DNA of 64,000 nt from Saprospiraceae bacterium UBA7687 (GCA_002482845.1 DLGT01000058.1:27391-91390), one strand, 5' to 3'; positions 54,285 to 64,000 are shown, numbered from the stretch's first letter. The notes: generated by a model not told the origin, from the letters alone. Program-made: numbers and translations.

Positions 54285-54300
54285 ATGCAACTGATTGCAT
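54285..54300. promoter_or_regulatory. LacI-type operator ATGCAA-CTGA-TTGCAT
   Basis: A perfect palindrome with TGCAA/TTGCA half sites, as LacI-family proteins favour, though the centre is CTGA rather than containing CG. It overlaps the -33 position of the next promoter, so binding would repress it. Confidence 0.55.
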
Positions 54301-54324
54301 GAACAAAATTTAATTGTAGTTTTG
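54294..54324 (+). promoter_or_regulatory. Plus-strand promoter ATTG-N19-TAGTTTTG
   Basis: The -7 TAGTTTTG (54317-54324) matches TAnnTTTG and has ATTG 19 bp upstream. A transcript from here would run about 460 nt to the hairpin at 54772. Confidence 0.5.
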
Positions 54325-54771
54325 CTCTGATATTATTAATCATCATTGCCGCTTGTTAGTGTTATCATATGATATAGCAAGTTGATTTGAGATATTTGGT
54401 TTTAATTTATTAATTCGTTAAATCAATCTTGGATGCCATATTTACATTCATTTATTGCATTGAGAAATTTTACTTTTAGTTTTGGATATTTGTTTACTAC
54501 ATTTAAATATTTAATGCATAATCTCTTATCGTTGAGTTATAGAATATTTAAAAGAGCTGAAATAATCGAGACTGCTATGAATGACCAATTTCAATCATTT
54601 ATGAAGAATAGTTATGTCATTTTGTATTCTATAAATCCAGCATACTTTTTTACATCGTTTTTATCAGTTTATACATTTTTGTTTTCCGCTTTATTTCAGG
54701 CAGTCTACATTATTAAAACTGTTTAATGAAGATTTCGTTTAATTTTTATAAATGTTTGGTTATTCTTTTGT

Positions 54772-54796
54772 AAAAGGAGCTAGACAGGCTCCTTTT
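54772..54796. terminator. Bidirectional terminator-like hairpin
   Basis: AAAAGGAGC-N7-GCTCCTTTT is a perfect 9-bp stem with terminal A-T pairs, followed by CTTTATTTTTTT. Confidence 0.75.
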
Positions 54797-55056
54797 CTTT
54801 ATTTTTTTTAAAAAATTCCATCACTATTCAATATTATCATATGTCTCCATTCCTAGTTCTTTTTTATAAGTTTAACTTAATAAATGCTTTTAATTGGAAG
54901 TAAAATTAAATATCATCAAACAAGGTCAAATTTCAATGTTGGTATATTACAACAATCAAATAGCAGCTTTGAATAGAATTTTCATTGGCAAAGATGATAA
55001 ATTGAATTCTTATCTTGGGCCGTTTTATATTAATTACTAATTTTTATTTTTGTCAA

Positions 55057-56541
55057 ATGTACGCAATTGGATATGATATAGGAAGCTCATCGGTAAAAGC
55101 ATCAATAGTCAAAATAGATTCAGGAAAAGTCGTAGCAATCGGAAAATACCCAGAATCTGAAATGCATATGGATGCAAAAAACCAAGGATGGGCAGAACAA
55201 GATCCTGAAATGTGGTGGAAATGTATTTGTATTTTGACCAAAACACTCTTAATTGAAAATGATTTGGACGCCAAACAAATATTGTCTATTGGCATTGGTT
55301 ATCAAATGCATGGTTTGGTTTTGGTAGACAAAAATCACAAAGTAGTTCGACCTTCAATTATATGGTGCGACAGTAGAGCGACTCAAATCGGGGAAAAAGC
55401 ATTCAGTGATCTAGGGAGTGTTTATTGTTTAGGACATTTGCTTAATTCACCAGGAAATTTTACAGCATCAAAACTCAAATGGGTGAAAGATAATGAACCT
55501 GAACTTTTTGCAAAAGTGTATAAATGGATGCTACCTGGAGATTTTATTGCCATGAAATTTACCAATGAAATCAATAGCACTGTTTCTGGATATTCTGAAG
55601 GCATGTTTTGGGATTTCAAACAAAATAGTACCGCTGACCATCTTTTAAATTATTATGGTATTCCTAAGGAAATGATGCCAGATTTGGTAGATACCTTCTC
55701 TATACACGGTCGCGTCAGTGCTGATGCTGCCGAAAGTAGTGGATTAATTGCTGGTACACCTGTCACTTATAGAGCTGGAGATCAGCCCAACAATGCCATG
55801 GCTTTAAAAGTATTGCACCCTGGAGATATCGCTGCTACTGGTGGTACTTCTGGTGTAGTGTATGCCGTAACTGATAAATTGGATTATGATGCCCAATCTA
55901 GAGTCAATGGATTTGCACATATAAATCATACCACTGACCAAAACAGCATTGGCCAATTATTGTGTATCAATGGTTGTGGTATTTTGTACGCATGGATGCG
56001 AAAACAAGTAGCTGCTTTAGGACAGACCTATCAAACTATGGAAAAGCAAATCAATGCAATACCTGTAGGTTCAGAAGGATTGTTAATCTTACCTTTTGGT
56101 AATGGTAGTGAACGAATACTGAATGATAAAATGACGGGTGCTCGTATAGATAATCTTCAATTTAATAGACACAATCAAGCCCATCTATTTAGAGCCGCTT
56201 TAGAAGGAATCGTATTTTCATTTGCTTATGGTATGGATATTTTACAATCTATTGGCATTAAACCAACTACCATCAAAGTTGGTAATGACAATTTATTTCT
56301 TTCTGATACTTTTTCATCTTCCATGGCCAATTTATTGCAATGTAACATTGAGATGTACGAGACCACAGGTGCTGTAGGTGCAGCGAAGGCAAGTACAGTA
56401 GCTATTGGGATTTACAGCAACATTGACGAAGCTATCGATGAGTTAAAACCCATTAAAGTGACGGAATATAAATCAGACAATAGCCAATATTTAGAAGCTT
56501 ATGGACACTGGTCACAACAACTAATCAATTTAATTAAGTAA
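55057..56541 (+). CDS. xylB: Xylulokinase
   Basis: 494 residues from ATG 55057; a frame from ATG 55015 would add 14 residues unlike the family. FGGY features: [64 protein letters not shown] with catalytic Asp242, and [10 protein letters not shown]. It phosphorylates D-xylulose to xylulose 5-phosphate. It is followed 25 bp later by xylA, the classic pairing. It is closely similar along its whole length to the kinase part of the 44353 gene but lacks the coiled coil and HTH. Confidence 0.96.
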   Translation: MYAIGYDIGSSSVKASIVKIDSGKVVAIGKYPESEMHMDAKNQGWAEQDPEMWWKCICILTKTLLIENDLDAKQILSIGIGYQMHGLVLVDKNHKVVRPSIIWCDSRATQIGEKAFSDLGSVYCLGHLLNSPGNFTASKLKWVKDNEPELFAKVYKWMLPGDFIAMKFTNEINSTVSGYSEGMFWDFKQNSTADHLLNYYGIPKEMMPDLVDTFSIHGRVSADAAESSGLIAGTPVTYRAGDQPNNAMALKVLHPGDIAATGGTSGVVYAVTDKLDYDAQSRVNGFAHINHTTDQNSIGQLLCINGCGILYAWMRKQVAALGQTYQTMEKQINAIPVGSEGLLILPFGNGSERILNDKMTGARIDNLQFNRHNQAHLFRAALEGIVFSFAYGMDILQSIGIKPTTIKVGNDNLFLSDTFSSSMANLLQCNIEMYETTGAVGAAKASTVAIGIYSNIDEAIDELKPIKVTEYKSDNSQYLEAYGHWSQQLINLIK

Positions 56542-56566
56542 TTCAAATATAAAAATCATAAATACC

Positions 56567-57877
56567 GTGAGTACTTACTTTAACAACATCCAGAAAATAA
56601 AATTTGAAGGTCGTGAGTCTAAAAATCCATTAGCTTTTAGATGGTATGATGAAAATCAAATGGTTAATGGAAAAAGCCTGAAAGATCATTTTAGATTTGC
56701 CGTAGCTTACTGGCATAGTCTATGTGGTGGTGGTGGTGATCCCTTCGGCAGTCCTACAAGACCTATGCCTTGGTTAGCTTCTAATGATCCTATCCAATTA
56801 GCAAAAGACAAGATGGACGCTGCATTTGAATTTATTTCAAAATTGGGTGTACCTTATTATTGTTTTCATGATATCGACTTAATAGACGAAGGTGATTCTG
56901 TAGCAGAATATGAAAAAAGAATGCAGATCATCACAGATTATGCACTCGAAAAACAAAAAGAAAGCGGCATTCAGTTGCTTTGGGGTACTGCAAATTTATT
57001 TTCTCACCCTAGATATATGAATGGTGCATCTACCAATCCTGATTTTAGTGTCGTGGCAAGAGCAAGTGTTCAAATCAAAAATGCCATAGATGCAACCATC
57101 AAATTAGGAGGACAGAATTATGTTTTTTGGGGAGGACGTGAAGGGTATATTTCATTGATCAATACAGATGTTAAAAAGGAATTGGATCACTTAGCTAGAT
57201 TTTTAACAATGTCTAGAGATTATGGTCGTAAAAATGGATTTACTGGAAAGTTCCTTATCGAACCCAAACCAATGGAACCATCCAAACACCAATATGATTT
57301 TGATGCAGCGACGGTAATCGGATTCTTAAGAGAATATGATCTTATGGATGATTTTGCATTAAATCTCGAAGTCAATCACGCTACACTAGCAGGTCACACC
57401 ATGGAACACGAGATGACCATTGCAGCCAATGCAGGTATGCTCGGAAGTTTAGATGCCAATAGAGGTGACTATCAAAATGGATGGGACACCGACCAATTCC
57501 CGATAGATATTTATGAGTTGACTCAAATGATGTTGGTATTTTTAGAAAGTGATGGCTTCCAAACAGGAGGTATTAATTTTGATGCGAAAATCAGAAGAAA
57601 CTCCACGGATCTCGAAGATTTATTCATAGCGCACATCAGCGGAATGGACGCATTTGCAAGAGCATTAATTATTGCTGATAATATCATAAAAGATTCTCCA
57701 TATAGCCAAATGAAAAAGGATCGTTACAGCAGTTTCGATTCAGGCAATGGCGCTCTATTTGCGAATGGGAAATTGACTTTAGAAGACCTCGCAAAATTAG
57801 GTACTGAAATTGGCGAACCAAGTCTCATAAGCGGAAAACAAGAGCGTTACGAGCAGTTGATTAATATGTACTTATAG
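56567..57877 (+). CDS. xylA: Xylose isomerase
   Basis: 436 residues, GTG start 56567 giving [21 protein letters not shown] class II xylose isomerase, which converts D-xylose to D-xylulose with two divalent metals. Marks: [23 protein letters not shown] with the catalytic His/Asp, [47 protein letters not shown] and [20 protein letters not shown]. Length and motifs are complete. It forms an operon with xylB. A purine-rich repeat follows the stop directly. Confidence 0.97.
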   Translation: MSTYFNNIQKIKFEGRESKNPLAFRWYDENQMVNGKSLKDHFRFAVAYWHSLCGGGGDPFGSPTRPMPWLASNDPIQLAKDKMDAAFEFISKLGVPYYCFHDIDLIDEGDSVAEYEKRMQIITDYALEKQKESGIQLLWGTANLFSHPRYMNGASTNPDFSVVARASVQIKNAIDATIKLGGQNYVFWGGREGYISLINTDVKKELDHLARFLTMSRDYGRKNGFTGKFLIEPKPMEPSKHQYDFDAATVIGFLREYDLMDDFALNLEVNHATLAGHTMEHEMTIAANAGMLGSLDANRGDYQNGWDTDQFPIDIYELTQMMLVFLESDGFQTGGINFDAKIRRNSTDLEDLFIAHISGMDAFARALIIADNIIKDSPYSQMKKDRYSSFDSGNGALFANGKLTLEDLAKLGTEIGEPSLISGKQERYEQLINMYL

Positions 57878-57965
57878 ATTTAAGTGATGAGAGATGAGAT
57901 ATGTGATATGAGTGATAAGATATGGGTGATAAGAGATGAGTGATAAGATATAAGTGATGAGTGTT
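57878..57965 (+). repeat. Post-stop repeat tract downstream of xylA
   Basis: Tandem degenerate units (AAGTGATGAGAGATGAGATA, GTGATATGAGTGATAAGATA, TGGGTGATAAGAGATGAGTG) begin within a few bases of the xylA stop. Closely related to the tract after the symporter gene at 48150, read in gene sense. Confidence 0.8.
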
Positions 57966-58106
57966 GAGATTTGTGTTTTGTATTAGGACATAGCCCTGGC
58001 GAAATGTTTGTAACGATTGTTTTCACCCACCGTTACAATGATATAAATGCTAGTTTTAGCGCTATTTTTGACTAAATGATGCAAAAATCGTGACAAAAAC
58101 TTTTGA

Positions 58107-58155
58107 TTAGCTTAGCGTCTTGGCTTAGGTTGGGTTACTTTAAGCTTCTTGCTTT
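58107..58155 (+). repeat. Dispersed repeat, copy B
   Basis: It matches 3955-4003 at 38 of 49 positions without gaps, in the same orientation and again downstream of a post-stop tract. The rest of the 350-bp spacer before the esterase gene shows no gene. Confidence 0.65.
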
Positions 58156-58227
58156 TTTGTTTGCGAAATAGGTGTTTGTTGCATTACAATATTTATGTTT
58201 TTAATTTAATAAATAGCCCCTTTTTTA

Positions 58228-60153
58228 ATGAAGCAATTTATAGTCACATTTTTCTCTATATTTATAATCATAAATGTCAATTTTGGTCAAGTCACATTGC
58301 CTAAATACATTAGTGATGGTATGGTGCTTCAAAGAGATCAGCCCATTAAAATTTGGGGATTTGCTCGTCCTGATGAAAAGGTTTTGGTTAGATTTTTAGG
58401 AAAAGAATATGCTTCAGTCACACAAAATGATAGTGTTTGGTCAGTGATGCTTCCCACTCAAATCGCAGGAGGTCCACATAATATAACTATAAAAGGAAGT
58501 AATCAAATCATGGTCAAAAATGTGCTTTTTGGCGATGTGTGGCTTTGCAGTGGACAGTCCAATATGGAGTTGCCTATGGAAAGACTAAAAGATTATTATC
58601 CTGAGGTGTATCGTAGTGCCAGAAACCCAATGATTAGGCAGTTTAAAGTGCCAAGAACATATGATTTCAATACAGAAAAAGAAGACTTTTCAGAAGGCGC
58701 ATGGATAGAAGTGAGTCCAAAAACGATCAAAGACTTTTCTGGTGTTGCCTACTTTTTTGCAGCCAAGATATATGAAAACGAAAAGGTTCCTATCGGTCTT
58801 ATCAACAGTTCTTTGGGTGGATCGCCTGCACAGTCGTGGATGAGTGAAGAAGGTTTAAAAAAGTTTCCTGAATATCTTGATATTGCCTATCAATACAGAG
58901 ATGAAAAATATGTGGATAGTATCAAAAAATACAACGACAATCGTTACCTAAATTGGTATAAAAAACTTAACGAAAGTGATGAAGGTTTAAAAAACCAATG
59001 GCAACAAACTAATATGGATCGTACTTCATGGAAAACAGCAAAAATGCCAGCTTTATGGAGTAGTTTTGATCCAAACATGAAACCTGGAGCAATTTGGATG
59101 CACAAGACTTTTGAAGTTAATAAAAAACAGGTAGGTCAAGCAGCAAGACTATTCCTAGGATGTATTGTTGATGCAGATTCTGTGTATATTAACGGACAAT
59201 TTGTAGGCACGACTTCGTACCAATATCCACCAAGAAAATACGACATTCCAACTTCACTTTTAAAAGAAGGGTTAAATGAAATTACCATCAGAGTCATTGA
59301 CGAAAATGGTCGTGGTGGCTTTGTAAAAGATAAACCTTATGAGCTGGTATTTAAAGATAAAAGTAAAATCAATTTCGAAGGAGATTGGCTTTATAGAGTA
59401 GGATGTGAAGTGGTCAAAATCGAACCACATGTTTTTATTCAATGGAAACCACTTGGTTTGTACAATGCCATGATTCATCCACTTTTCCACTATCCGATCA
59501 AAGGAATGTTGTGGTATCAAGGTGAATCCAATGCAGGCAAGCCTGATGAATATTATGACTTAATGAATGAACTCATCCATAATTGGCGAACAGGTTGGAA
59601 TAATCAAGAATTACCATTTTATTTTGTCCAATTGGCGAACTATATGCAAGCTAAAGTAATGCCTGCGGAAAGCAATTGGGCAGCACTAAGACAACAACAA
59701 TTAGACATGCTTAAAATACCAAATACCGGTATGGCAGTGACTATAGATATTGGCGAATGGAACGATATTCATCCATTAAATAAAAAAGATGTGGGCGAAA
59801 GACTGGCACTCCATGCTTTAAAAAATCAATATGCCAAAAAGGATATCATTGTTTCCGGTCCTTTGGTAAAAAAGTACAAAGTCAATAAAAACAAAGTGAC
59901 TTTAGAGTTTGATTATGTTCAAAATGGCATTCAAAAGGTCGATTCTTTAAAATATTTTGAATTAGCTGGCGAAGATAAAATATTTGCAAAAGCAGTAGCT
60001 GTTGTCAAAGGCAAGTCCATTGTTTTACAAAGTGATGAGATAGCTGCTCCAAAATATGTCAGATATGCTTGGGCTGACAATCCTGAAGGTGTCAATTTCT
60101 TTAATGAAGAAGGATTGCCAGCTTCGCCTTTTGAGCTAAAAATAGATTTTTAA
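58228..60153 (+). CDS. SGNH-type acetylesterase, CE20/sialate O-acetylesterase-like
   Basis: 641 residues. A signal peptide (FFSIFIIINVNFGQ) is followed by a small beta domain (LPKYISDGMVLQRDQPIKIW). The SGNH hydrolase comes next, with nucleophile Ser near 110 in CSGQSNMELPM, the Gly/Asn elements SSLGGSPAQSW and WYQGESNAGKPDEY, and the catalytic D-x-H in EWNDIHPLNKKD. A jelly-roll domain (WMHKTFEVNKKQVGQAARLF to about residue 390) is inserted in the hydrolase. Its place beside xylA and araBAD points to removal of acetyl groups from xylan (inference). It is 18 bp upstream of araB. Confidence 0.87.
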   Translation: MKQFIVTFFSIFIIINVNFGQVTLPKYISDGMVLQRDQPIKIWGFARPDEKVLVRFLGKEYASVTQNDSVWSVMLPTQIAGGPHNITIKGSNQIMVKNVLFGDVWLCSGQSNMELPMERLKDYYPEVYRSARNPMIRQFKVPRTYDFNTEKEDFSEGAWIEVSPKTIKDFSGVAYFFAAKIYENEKVPIGLINSSLGGSPAQSWMSEEGLKKFPEYLDIAYQYRDEKYVDSIKKYNDNRYLNWYKKLNESDEGLKNQWQQTNMDRTSWKTAKMPALWSSFDPNMKPGAIWMHKTFEVNKKQVGQAARLFLGCIVDADSVYINGQFVGTTSYQYPPRKYDIPTSLLKEGLNEITIRVIDENGRGGFVKDKPYELVFKDKSKINFEGDWLYRVGCEVVKIEPHVFIQWKPLGLYNAMIHPLFHYPIKGMLWYQGESNAGKPDEYYDLMNELIHNWRTGWNNQELPFYFVQLANYMQAKVMPAESNWAALRQQQLDMLKIPNTGMAVTIDIGEWNDIHPLNKKDVGERLALHALKNQYAKKDIIVSGPLVKKYKVNKNKVTLEFDYVQNGIQKVDSLKYFELAGEDKIFAKAVAVVKGKSIVLQSDEIAAPKYVRYAWADNPEGVNFFNEEGLPASPFELKIDF

Positions 60154-60171
60154 CCGATACATTTTAAACCA

Positions 60172-61797
60172 ATGAATAAATACACCATCGGGCTTGATTT
60201 TGGAACAGATTCAGTGCGTGCATTGGTGGTATCGACATTGGATGGTAAGGAAGTTGCTATGGCTGTTTCATATTACAAAAGATGGAAAGATGGACTTTAT
60301 TGTGAACCTTCTTTATCTCAATATCGTCAACATCCTTTGGATTATTTAGAAGCCATGGATGAAGTTTTGGTTCAGTCTCTTGGTCAACTAAATGAAGATG
60401 TTAGAAAAAATATTGTCGGTATTTCTGTTGATACTACAGGTTCTACACCAATAGCCGTTGACAAATCAGGAACTCCACTATCACTTTTGGACGAATTTAG
60501 CGATAATTCTAATGCTATGTTCGTTTTATGGAAAGACCATACTGCCAATCAAGAAGCTTTAGAAATCAACGAGTTGGCCCACAATTGGCATATCGATTAT
60601 ACTAAATATGTAGGTGGAGAATACTCTTCTGAATGGTTTTGGGCCAAAATTTTGCACATTTTAAGAAAAGACGAAAAAGTAAGATCGTCTGCTTACTCAT
60701 GGATGGAACATTGTGACTGGATTTCAGCTTTTTTGTCTGGAAAAGTAGATCCAACACAACTTAAAAGATCAAGATGTGCAGCAGGCCATAAAGCTTTGTG
60801 GCATCCTGAATTTGATGGACTTCCCGAAGAAGCTTTTTTTAAAACGTTAGATCCTTTATTAGCAGGATTAAGAGATCGAATGTTTACAGAAACGTACACT
60901 TCTGATATTTCAATTGGAAATATAGATCCTAAATTAGCAGACAAATATGGTCTTTCACCTGATGTCAAAATAGGTGTAGGTGCTTTTGATTGTCACATGG
61001 GCGCAGTTGGTGCCAATATACAACCCTTTGATTTTGTGCGAGTGATGGGTACTTCTACATGCGACATGGTCATTGTAGATCCTGAAATTGGAAATAACAC
61101 CATTGTCAAAGGTATTTGTGGACAAGTGAATGGATCTATCATTGCAGGAATGATCGGAATGGAAGCAGGTCAGTCGGCTTATGGCGATTATTATGCTTGG
61201 TGGCAAAACCTAATGATGCAACCTGTGAAAGACATCTTGGGCGAAGAAGCCGCTTTAAATTATCAAGAAAAGTTGATTCCTTATTTGTCTGAAAAAGCTT
61301 CTTTAATCGAAGTAAAGGCAACTGATCCTGTAGCGACTGATTGGATAAATGGCAGACGTACGCCTGATGTCGATCACACACTTAAAGCTTCTTTCACAGG
61401 CCTCGATCTCAGTGTAGACGCTGTCCGAATTTTCAAAATGATCGTGGAAGCTACTGCTTTTGGATCTCGTGCTATATTAGAAAGATTTGCAACACAAGGA
61501 ATTCACATAAAACAAGTAGTTGCCATTGGCGGTGTTGCTAAAAAATCTCCTTATGTGATGCAAACACTAAGTGATGTACTAAATATGCCTATTAAGGTGG
61601 TGAAATCTGAACAAGCTTGTGCACTAGGCGCAGCAATAAATGCAGCAGTTGCAAGTGATGTATATCCAAATGTGCAAACCGCTCAGAAAATGATGTCATC
61701 ACCTGTAGAAAAAGTATATTCACCAAGAGAGACTCAAGCCAGTATTTATAATACTTTATACCAAAAATATATCAAAATAGGCAAACATTCAATTTAA
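60172..61797 (+). CDS. araB: Ribulokinase
   Basis: 541 residues, an FGGY kinase of the AraB branch. It phosphorylates L-ribulose to L-ribulose 5-phosphate. It opens YTIGLDFGTDSVRALVVSTL; VDTTGSTPIAVD, GGEYSSEWFWAK, MEHCDWISAFL, RSRCAAGHKALWH, GAFDCHMGAVGANI (catalytic Asp) and MGTSTCDM follow. The C-terminal ATP lobe has VVAIGGVAKKSPYVMQTLSD. It comes first in araB-araA-araD, and only 1 bp separates its stop from the araA start. Confidence 0.96.
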   Translation: MNKYTIGLDFGTDSVRALVVSTLDGKEVAMAVSYYKRWKDGLYCEPSLSQYRQHPLDYLEAMDEVLVQSLGQLNEDVRKNIVGISVDTTGSTPIAVDKSGTPLSLLDEFSDNSNAMFVLWKDHTANQEALEINELAHNWHIDYTKYVGGEYSSEWFWAKILHILRKDEKVRSSAYSWMEHCDWISAFLSGKVDPTQLKRSRCAAGHKALWHPEFDGLPEEAFFKTLDPLLAGLRDRMFTETYTSDISIGNIDPKLADKYGLSPDVKIGVGAFDCHMGAVGANIQPFDFVRVMGTSTCDMVIVDPEIGNNTIVKGICGQVNGSIIAGMIGMEAGQSAYGDYYAWWQNLMMQPVKDILGEEAALNYQEKLIPYLSEKASLIEVKATDPVATDWINGRRTPDVDHTLKASFTGLDLSVDAVRIFKMIVEATAFGSRAILERFATQGIHIKQVVAIGGVAKKSPYVMQTLSDVLNMPIKVVKSEQACALGAAINAAVASDVYPNVQTAQKMMSSPVEKVYSPRETQASIYNTLYQKYIKIGKHSI

Positions 61798-61798
61798 T

Positions 61799-63289
61799 AT
61801 GGTTCAAACAAATCCACCTCACGAAATATGGTTCATCACAGGTAGTCAAACACTTTATGGTGATGAAACGCTAAAGAAAGTCGCTGAAAATTCGGCTCAA
61901 ATCGTTGACTATTTGAATGAAAAAAAATTGCCTGTTCATGTAATATTAAAGCCCACAGCTAAATCGACAGAAGAAATTAGTGGTTTGTGCAGAGAAGCAA
62001 CCTATAATAAAAATTGTATTGGCATTATCACATGGATGCATACTTTTTCACCAGCTAAGATGTGGATTTCAGGTTTAAAAAATCTTCAAGTGCCCTTACT
62101 TCATTTGCATACTCAGTTCAATAGGGATATTCCTTTTGATAGTATCGATATGGACTTTATGAATCTCAACCAATCCGCACATGGAGACCGAGAGTTTGCC
62201 CATATCCTGACTAGAATGAAGATACATCGCAAAATTGTAGTCGGTCATTACCAATCAGAAAGTGTCTGTACGAAAATCCAAGATTGGATGAGATTGTGTA
62301 TTGGAAAAGACGCTATTCAAAATTTAAAAGTGGCTAGGTTTGGCGACAATATGCGTTATGTTTCTGTGACCGAGGGAGATAAAGTAGCAGCGGAAATGCA
62401 GTTTGGTTTTTCTATTAATACGTTTGGAGTAGGGGATTTGGTAGCTAATATCCAAGCTATTTCTGAACAAGATGTTATGGGGCTAGTCAGGATTTACGAG
62501 GATACATACTTTGTATCATCAACTTTACTAGCTAATGGACAACAACGAAATGCATTATTGGAAGCCGCACGGATAGAATTAGGTATCAAATCGTTCCTAA
62601 CTACACACGGTTGTCATGCCTATACCAATACTTTTGAAGATCTTCATGGTTTATCACAACTGCCAGGCATTGCATCTCAAAGACTTATGGCAGATGGATA
62701 CGGATTTGGAGCTGAAGGAGATTGGAAAACATCTGCAATACTTCATGTAATGAAAAAAATGGCCTTTGGTCTGTCAGGTGGCAATTCCTTTATGGAAGAT
62801 TATACTTATCATTTTGAACCTGGCAGTGAGATGGTTCTTGGTAGTCATATGCTAGAGATTTGTCCTTCCATAGCTGAAGAAAACATCCAATGTGAAGTAC
62901 ATCCTTTGGGCATTGGAGGAAAAGCAGATCCTATTCGTTTGGTTTTTAACGCTAAAGAAGGTCCTGCTATCAATGTCTCGTTGGTGGATCTTGGCCATAG
63001 ATTCAGATTAATCATTCAAAAAGTAGAAGGTTTGAAGGTACGCCAAGAATTTCCATTGCTTCCTACTGCTAGAGCATTGTGGAAACCATTGCCAAATATG
63101 GAGATTGGCTTAGAAGCTTGGTTGCTTTCTGGTGGAGCGCACCACACAGTGTATTCACAAAATCTTAGCGCTGAACTAATGGCAGACTTTGGCGAAATGT
63201 TGGGTATCGAGACGATAGTGATTGATGAAAAAACAGATATCCAAGGCTTAAAACAAATATTAAAAATCAACGAAATCTATTACCGATGA
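61799..63289 (+). CDS. araA: L-arabinose isomerase
   Basis: 496 residues. It converts L-arabinose to L-ribulose using Mn2+. Marks: EIWFITGSQTLYGDETLKKV, IGIITWMHTFSPAKMWI, LHTQFNRDIPFDSIDMDFMN, DNMRYVSVTEGDKVAAEMQF, and the metal-site region GYGFGAEGDWKTSA with ligand Glu, FMEDYTYHF, GSHMLEICPS. Full length. It overlaps araD by 4 bp (ATGA). Confidence 0.97.
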   Translation: MVQTNPPHEIWFITGSQTLYGDETLKKVAENSAQIVDYLNEKKLPVHVILKPTAKSTEEISGLCREATYNKNCIGIITWMHTFSPAKMWISGLKNLQVPLLHLHTQFNRDIPFDSIDMDFMNLNQSAHGDREFAHILTRMKIHRKIVVGHYQSESVCTKIQDWMRLCIGKDAIQNLKVARFGDNMRYVSVTEGDKVAAEMQFGFSINTFGVGDLVANIQAISEQDVMGLVRIYEDTYFVSSTLLANGQQRNALLEAARIELGIKSFLTTHGCHAYTNTFEDLHGLSQLPGIASQRLMADGYGFGAEGDWKTSAILHVMKKMAFGLSGGNSFMEDYTYHFEPGSEMVLGSHMLEICPSIAEENIQCEVHPLGIGGKADPIRLVFNAKEGPAINVSLVDLGHRFRLIIQKVEGLKVRQEFPLLPTARALWKPLPNMEIGLEAWLLSGGAHHTVYSQNLSAELMADFGEMLGIETIVIDEKTDIQGLKQILKINEIYYR

Positions 63290-63987
63290 GCGTTTACCTA
63301 TCTTTAAAACAAGAATGTTATGAAGCCAATATGCTCCTTCCTGAACTCAATCTAGTACTATTTACGTTTGGGAATGTGAGTTGTGTGGATAGAAATCATG
63401 GTGTGTTTGCGATCAAACCAAGTGGTGTACCATATAATGTTTTGAAGGTGGAAGATATCGTTATTTGTGACTTTGAAGGTAAAGTAGTGGAAGGGACATT
63501 GCGTCCATCATCAGATACGAATACACATGCGCTTTTATATAAAACGTGGTCAGATATTGGCGGTATTGCACATACACATTCAACGTATGCTACTGCTTGG
63601 GCGCAATCCTTGATGGATATTCCCATTCTAGGTACCACGCATGCGGATTATCTCACCGTCGATATTCCTTGTGCACCACCGATGAAAGACGAATATATCC
63701 AAGGTAATTACGAACACAATACTGGTTTTCAAATCATCGATTGTTTGAAAGAAAAAGGACTGGATTATAGAGATGTGGAAATGATTTTGGTAGGAAGTCA
63801 TGCGCCTTTTACGTGGGGCAAAAATGCAGCAAAAGCAGTACATAATAGTGCCGTATTAGAACAATGTGCACAAATGGCTTACATCTCTACTCAGATCAAT
63901 CCAAATGTACCTCGACTCAAAGAAGCATTGATCCGGAAACACTTTGAGCGAAAACATGGACCTGATTCTTATTACGGACAAACATAA
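63286..63987 (+). CDS. araD: L-ribulose-5-phosphate 4-epimerase
   Basis: 233 residues, complete. A class II aldolase-fold zinc enzyme that converts L-ribulose 5-phosphate to D-xylulose 5-phosphate, joining the arabinose and xylose routes. The phosphate-binding NVSCVDRNHGVFAIKPSG is followed by the SSDTNTHALLY segment, zinc ligands in IAHTHSTYATAWAQ and VGSHAPFTWG, and TTHADYLTVDIPC. It is the last gene of the araB-araA-araD unit in the window; no terminator is visible before the edge, so further genes may follow. Confidence 0.97.
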   Translation: MSVYLSLKQECYEANMLLPELNLVLFTFGNVSCVDRNHGVFAIKPSGVPYNVLKVEDIVICDFEGKVVEGTLRPSSDTNTHALLYKTWSDIGGIAHTHSTYATAWAQSLMDIPILGTTHADYLTVDIPCAPPMKDEYIQGNYEHNTGFQIIDCLKEKGLDYRDVEMILVGSHAPFTWGKNAAKAVHNSAVLEQCAQMAYISTQINPNVPRLKEALIRKHFERKHGPDSYYGQT

Positions 63988-64000
63988 AGTCAATATCTAT

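Larger units (their letters stand above)
54052..55056. other. 1-kb regulatory spacer between lacI and the second xylulokinase
   Basis: It holds a LacI-type operator and plus-strand promoter (54285-54324) and a terminator (54772-54796). A 97-codon frame (54433-54726) lies between them but is AT-rich, Phe/Tyr-rich and matches nothing I know. The rest is AT-rich with no other feature recognised. Promoters for lacI and for the kinase are expected here; TATTTTTG (55045-55052) just before the kinase ATG fits a -7 box only if the message is leaderless. Confidence 0.5.

Noticed and set aside
54433..54726. 97-codon frame as a protein gene
   Set aside because: It is rich in Phe, Tyr and Leu as expected for AT-rich noise and has no recognisable family; kept only as part of a possible transcription unit.

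Overview
The window is chromosomal DNA from a low-GC member of the Bacteroidota, most likely a Saprospiria-type polysaccharide degrader (inferred). The grounds are a SusC/SusD pair, a C-terminal type IX secretion (T9SS) sorting domain, VCBS/ASPIC-UnbV lipoproteins, a DUF4249 lipoprotein behind a TonB receptor, A-rich leaders with no clear Shine-Dalgarno sites, and several promoters of the Bacteroidota form TTTG-N19/20-TAnnTTTG. No rRNA, tRNA, integrase or CRISPR array was recognised.

Layout. 1-5.8 kb: end of a secreted FN3/LamG protein, then a GH130 phosphorylase, an MFS transporter and a six-hairpin-like lipoprotein. 5.8-10.6 kb: small and hypothetical genes, and a TraB/ECF-sigma/membrane-protein operon facing an outer-membrane beta-barrel gene. 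10.58-11.57 kb: an ORF-free island flanked by about 51-bp direct repeats and carrying a degenerate 41-bp tandem array. 11.5-31.6 kb: mostly core genes (flippase-like protein, prmC, TonB receptor plus DUF4249, a large GH13 protein, FAH-family enzyme, metK, tandem AAA+ protein, ferritin, deoxynucleoside kinase, folK, amino-acid symporter, fmt). One sharp 154-bp MITE-like element lies here, and a decayed relative lies near 7 kb.

32.3-64 kb is a xylan/arabinoxylan locus. SusC/SusD bind and import oligosaccharides, followed by two large VCBS lipoproteins and a xylulokinase. On the minus strand an apparent operon carries lacI, GH67 alpha-glucuronidase, GH10 xylanase, GPH-type symporter, a four-helix-bundle protein and GH43. 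On the plus strand follow a second xylulokinase, xylose isomerase, a CE20-like acetylesterase and araB-araA-araD. Together these would deacetylate, deglucuronidate and cleave xylan, import the oligosaccharides, and convert xylose and arabinose to xylulose 5-phosphate.

The most unusual gene is the first xylulokinase (44353-46335). A complete FGGY kinase with an intact catalytic Asp is fused to a coiled coil and a C-terminal LuxR-like helix-turn-helix. This looks like a metabolic enzyme that could also be a DNA-binding pentose sensor. Other points of note are the repeat island at 10.6-11.6 kb, a deoxynucleoside kinase whose P-loop lies upstream of every canonical start codon, and purine-rich repeats placed directly after four stop codons.
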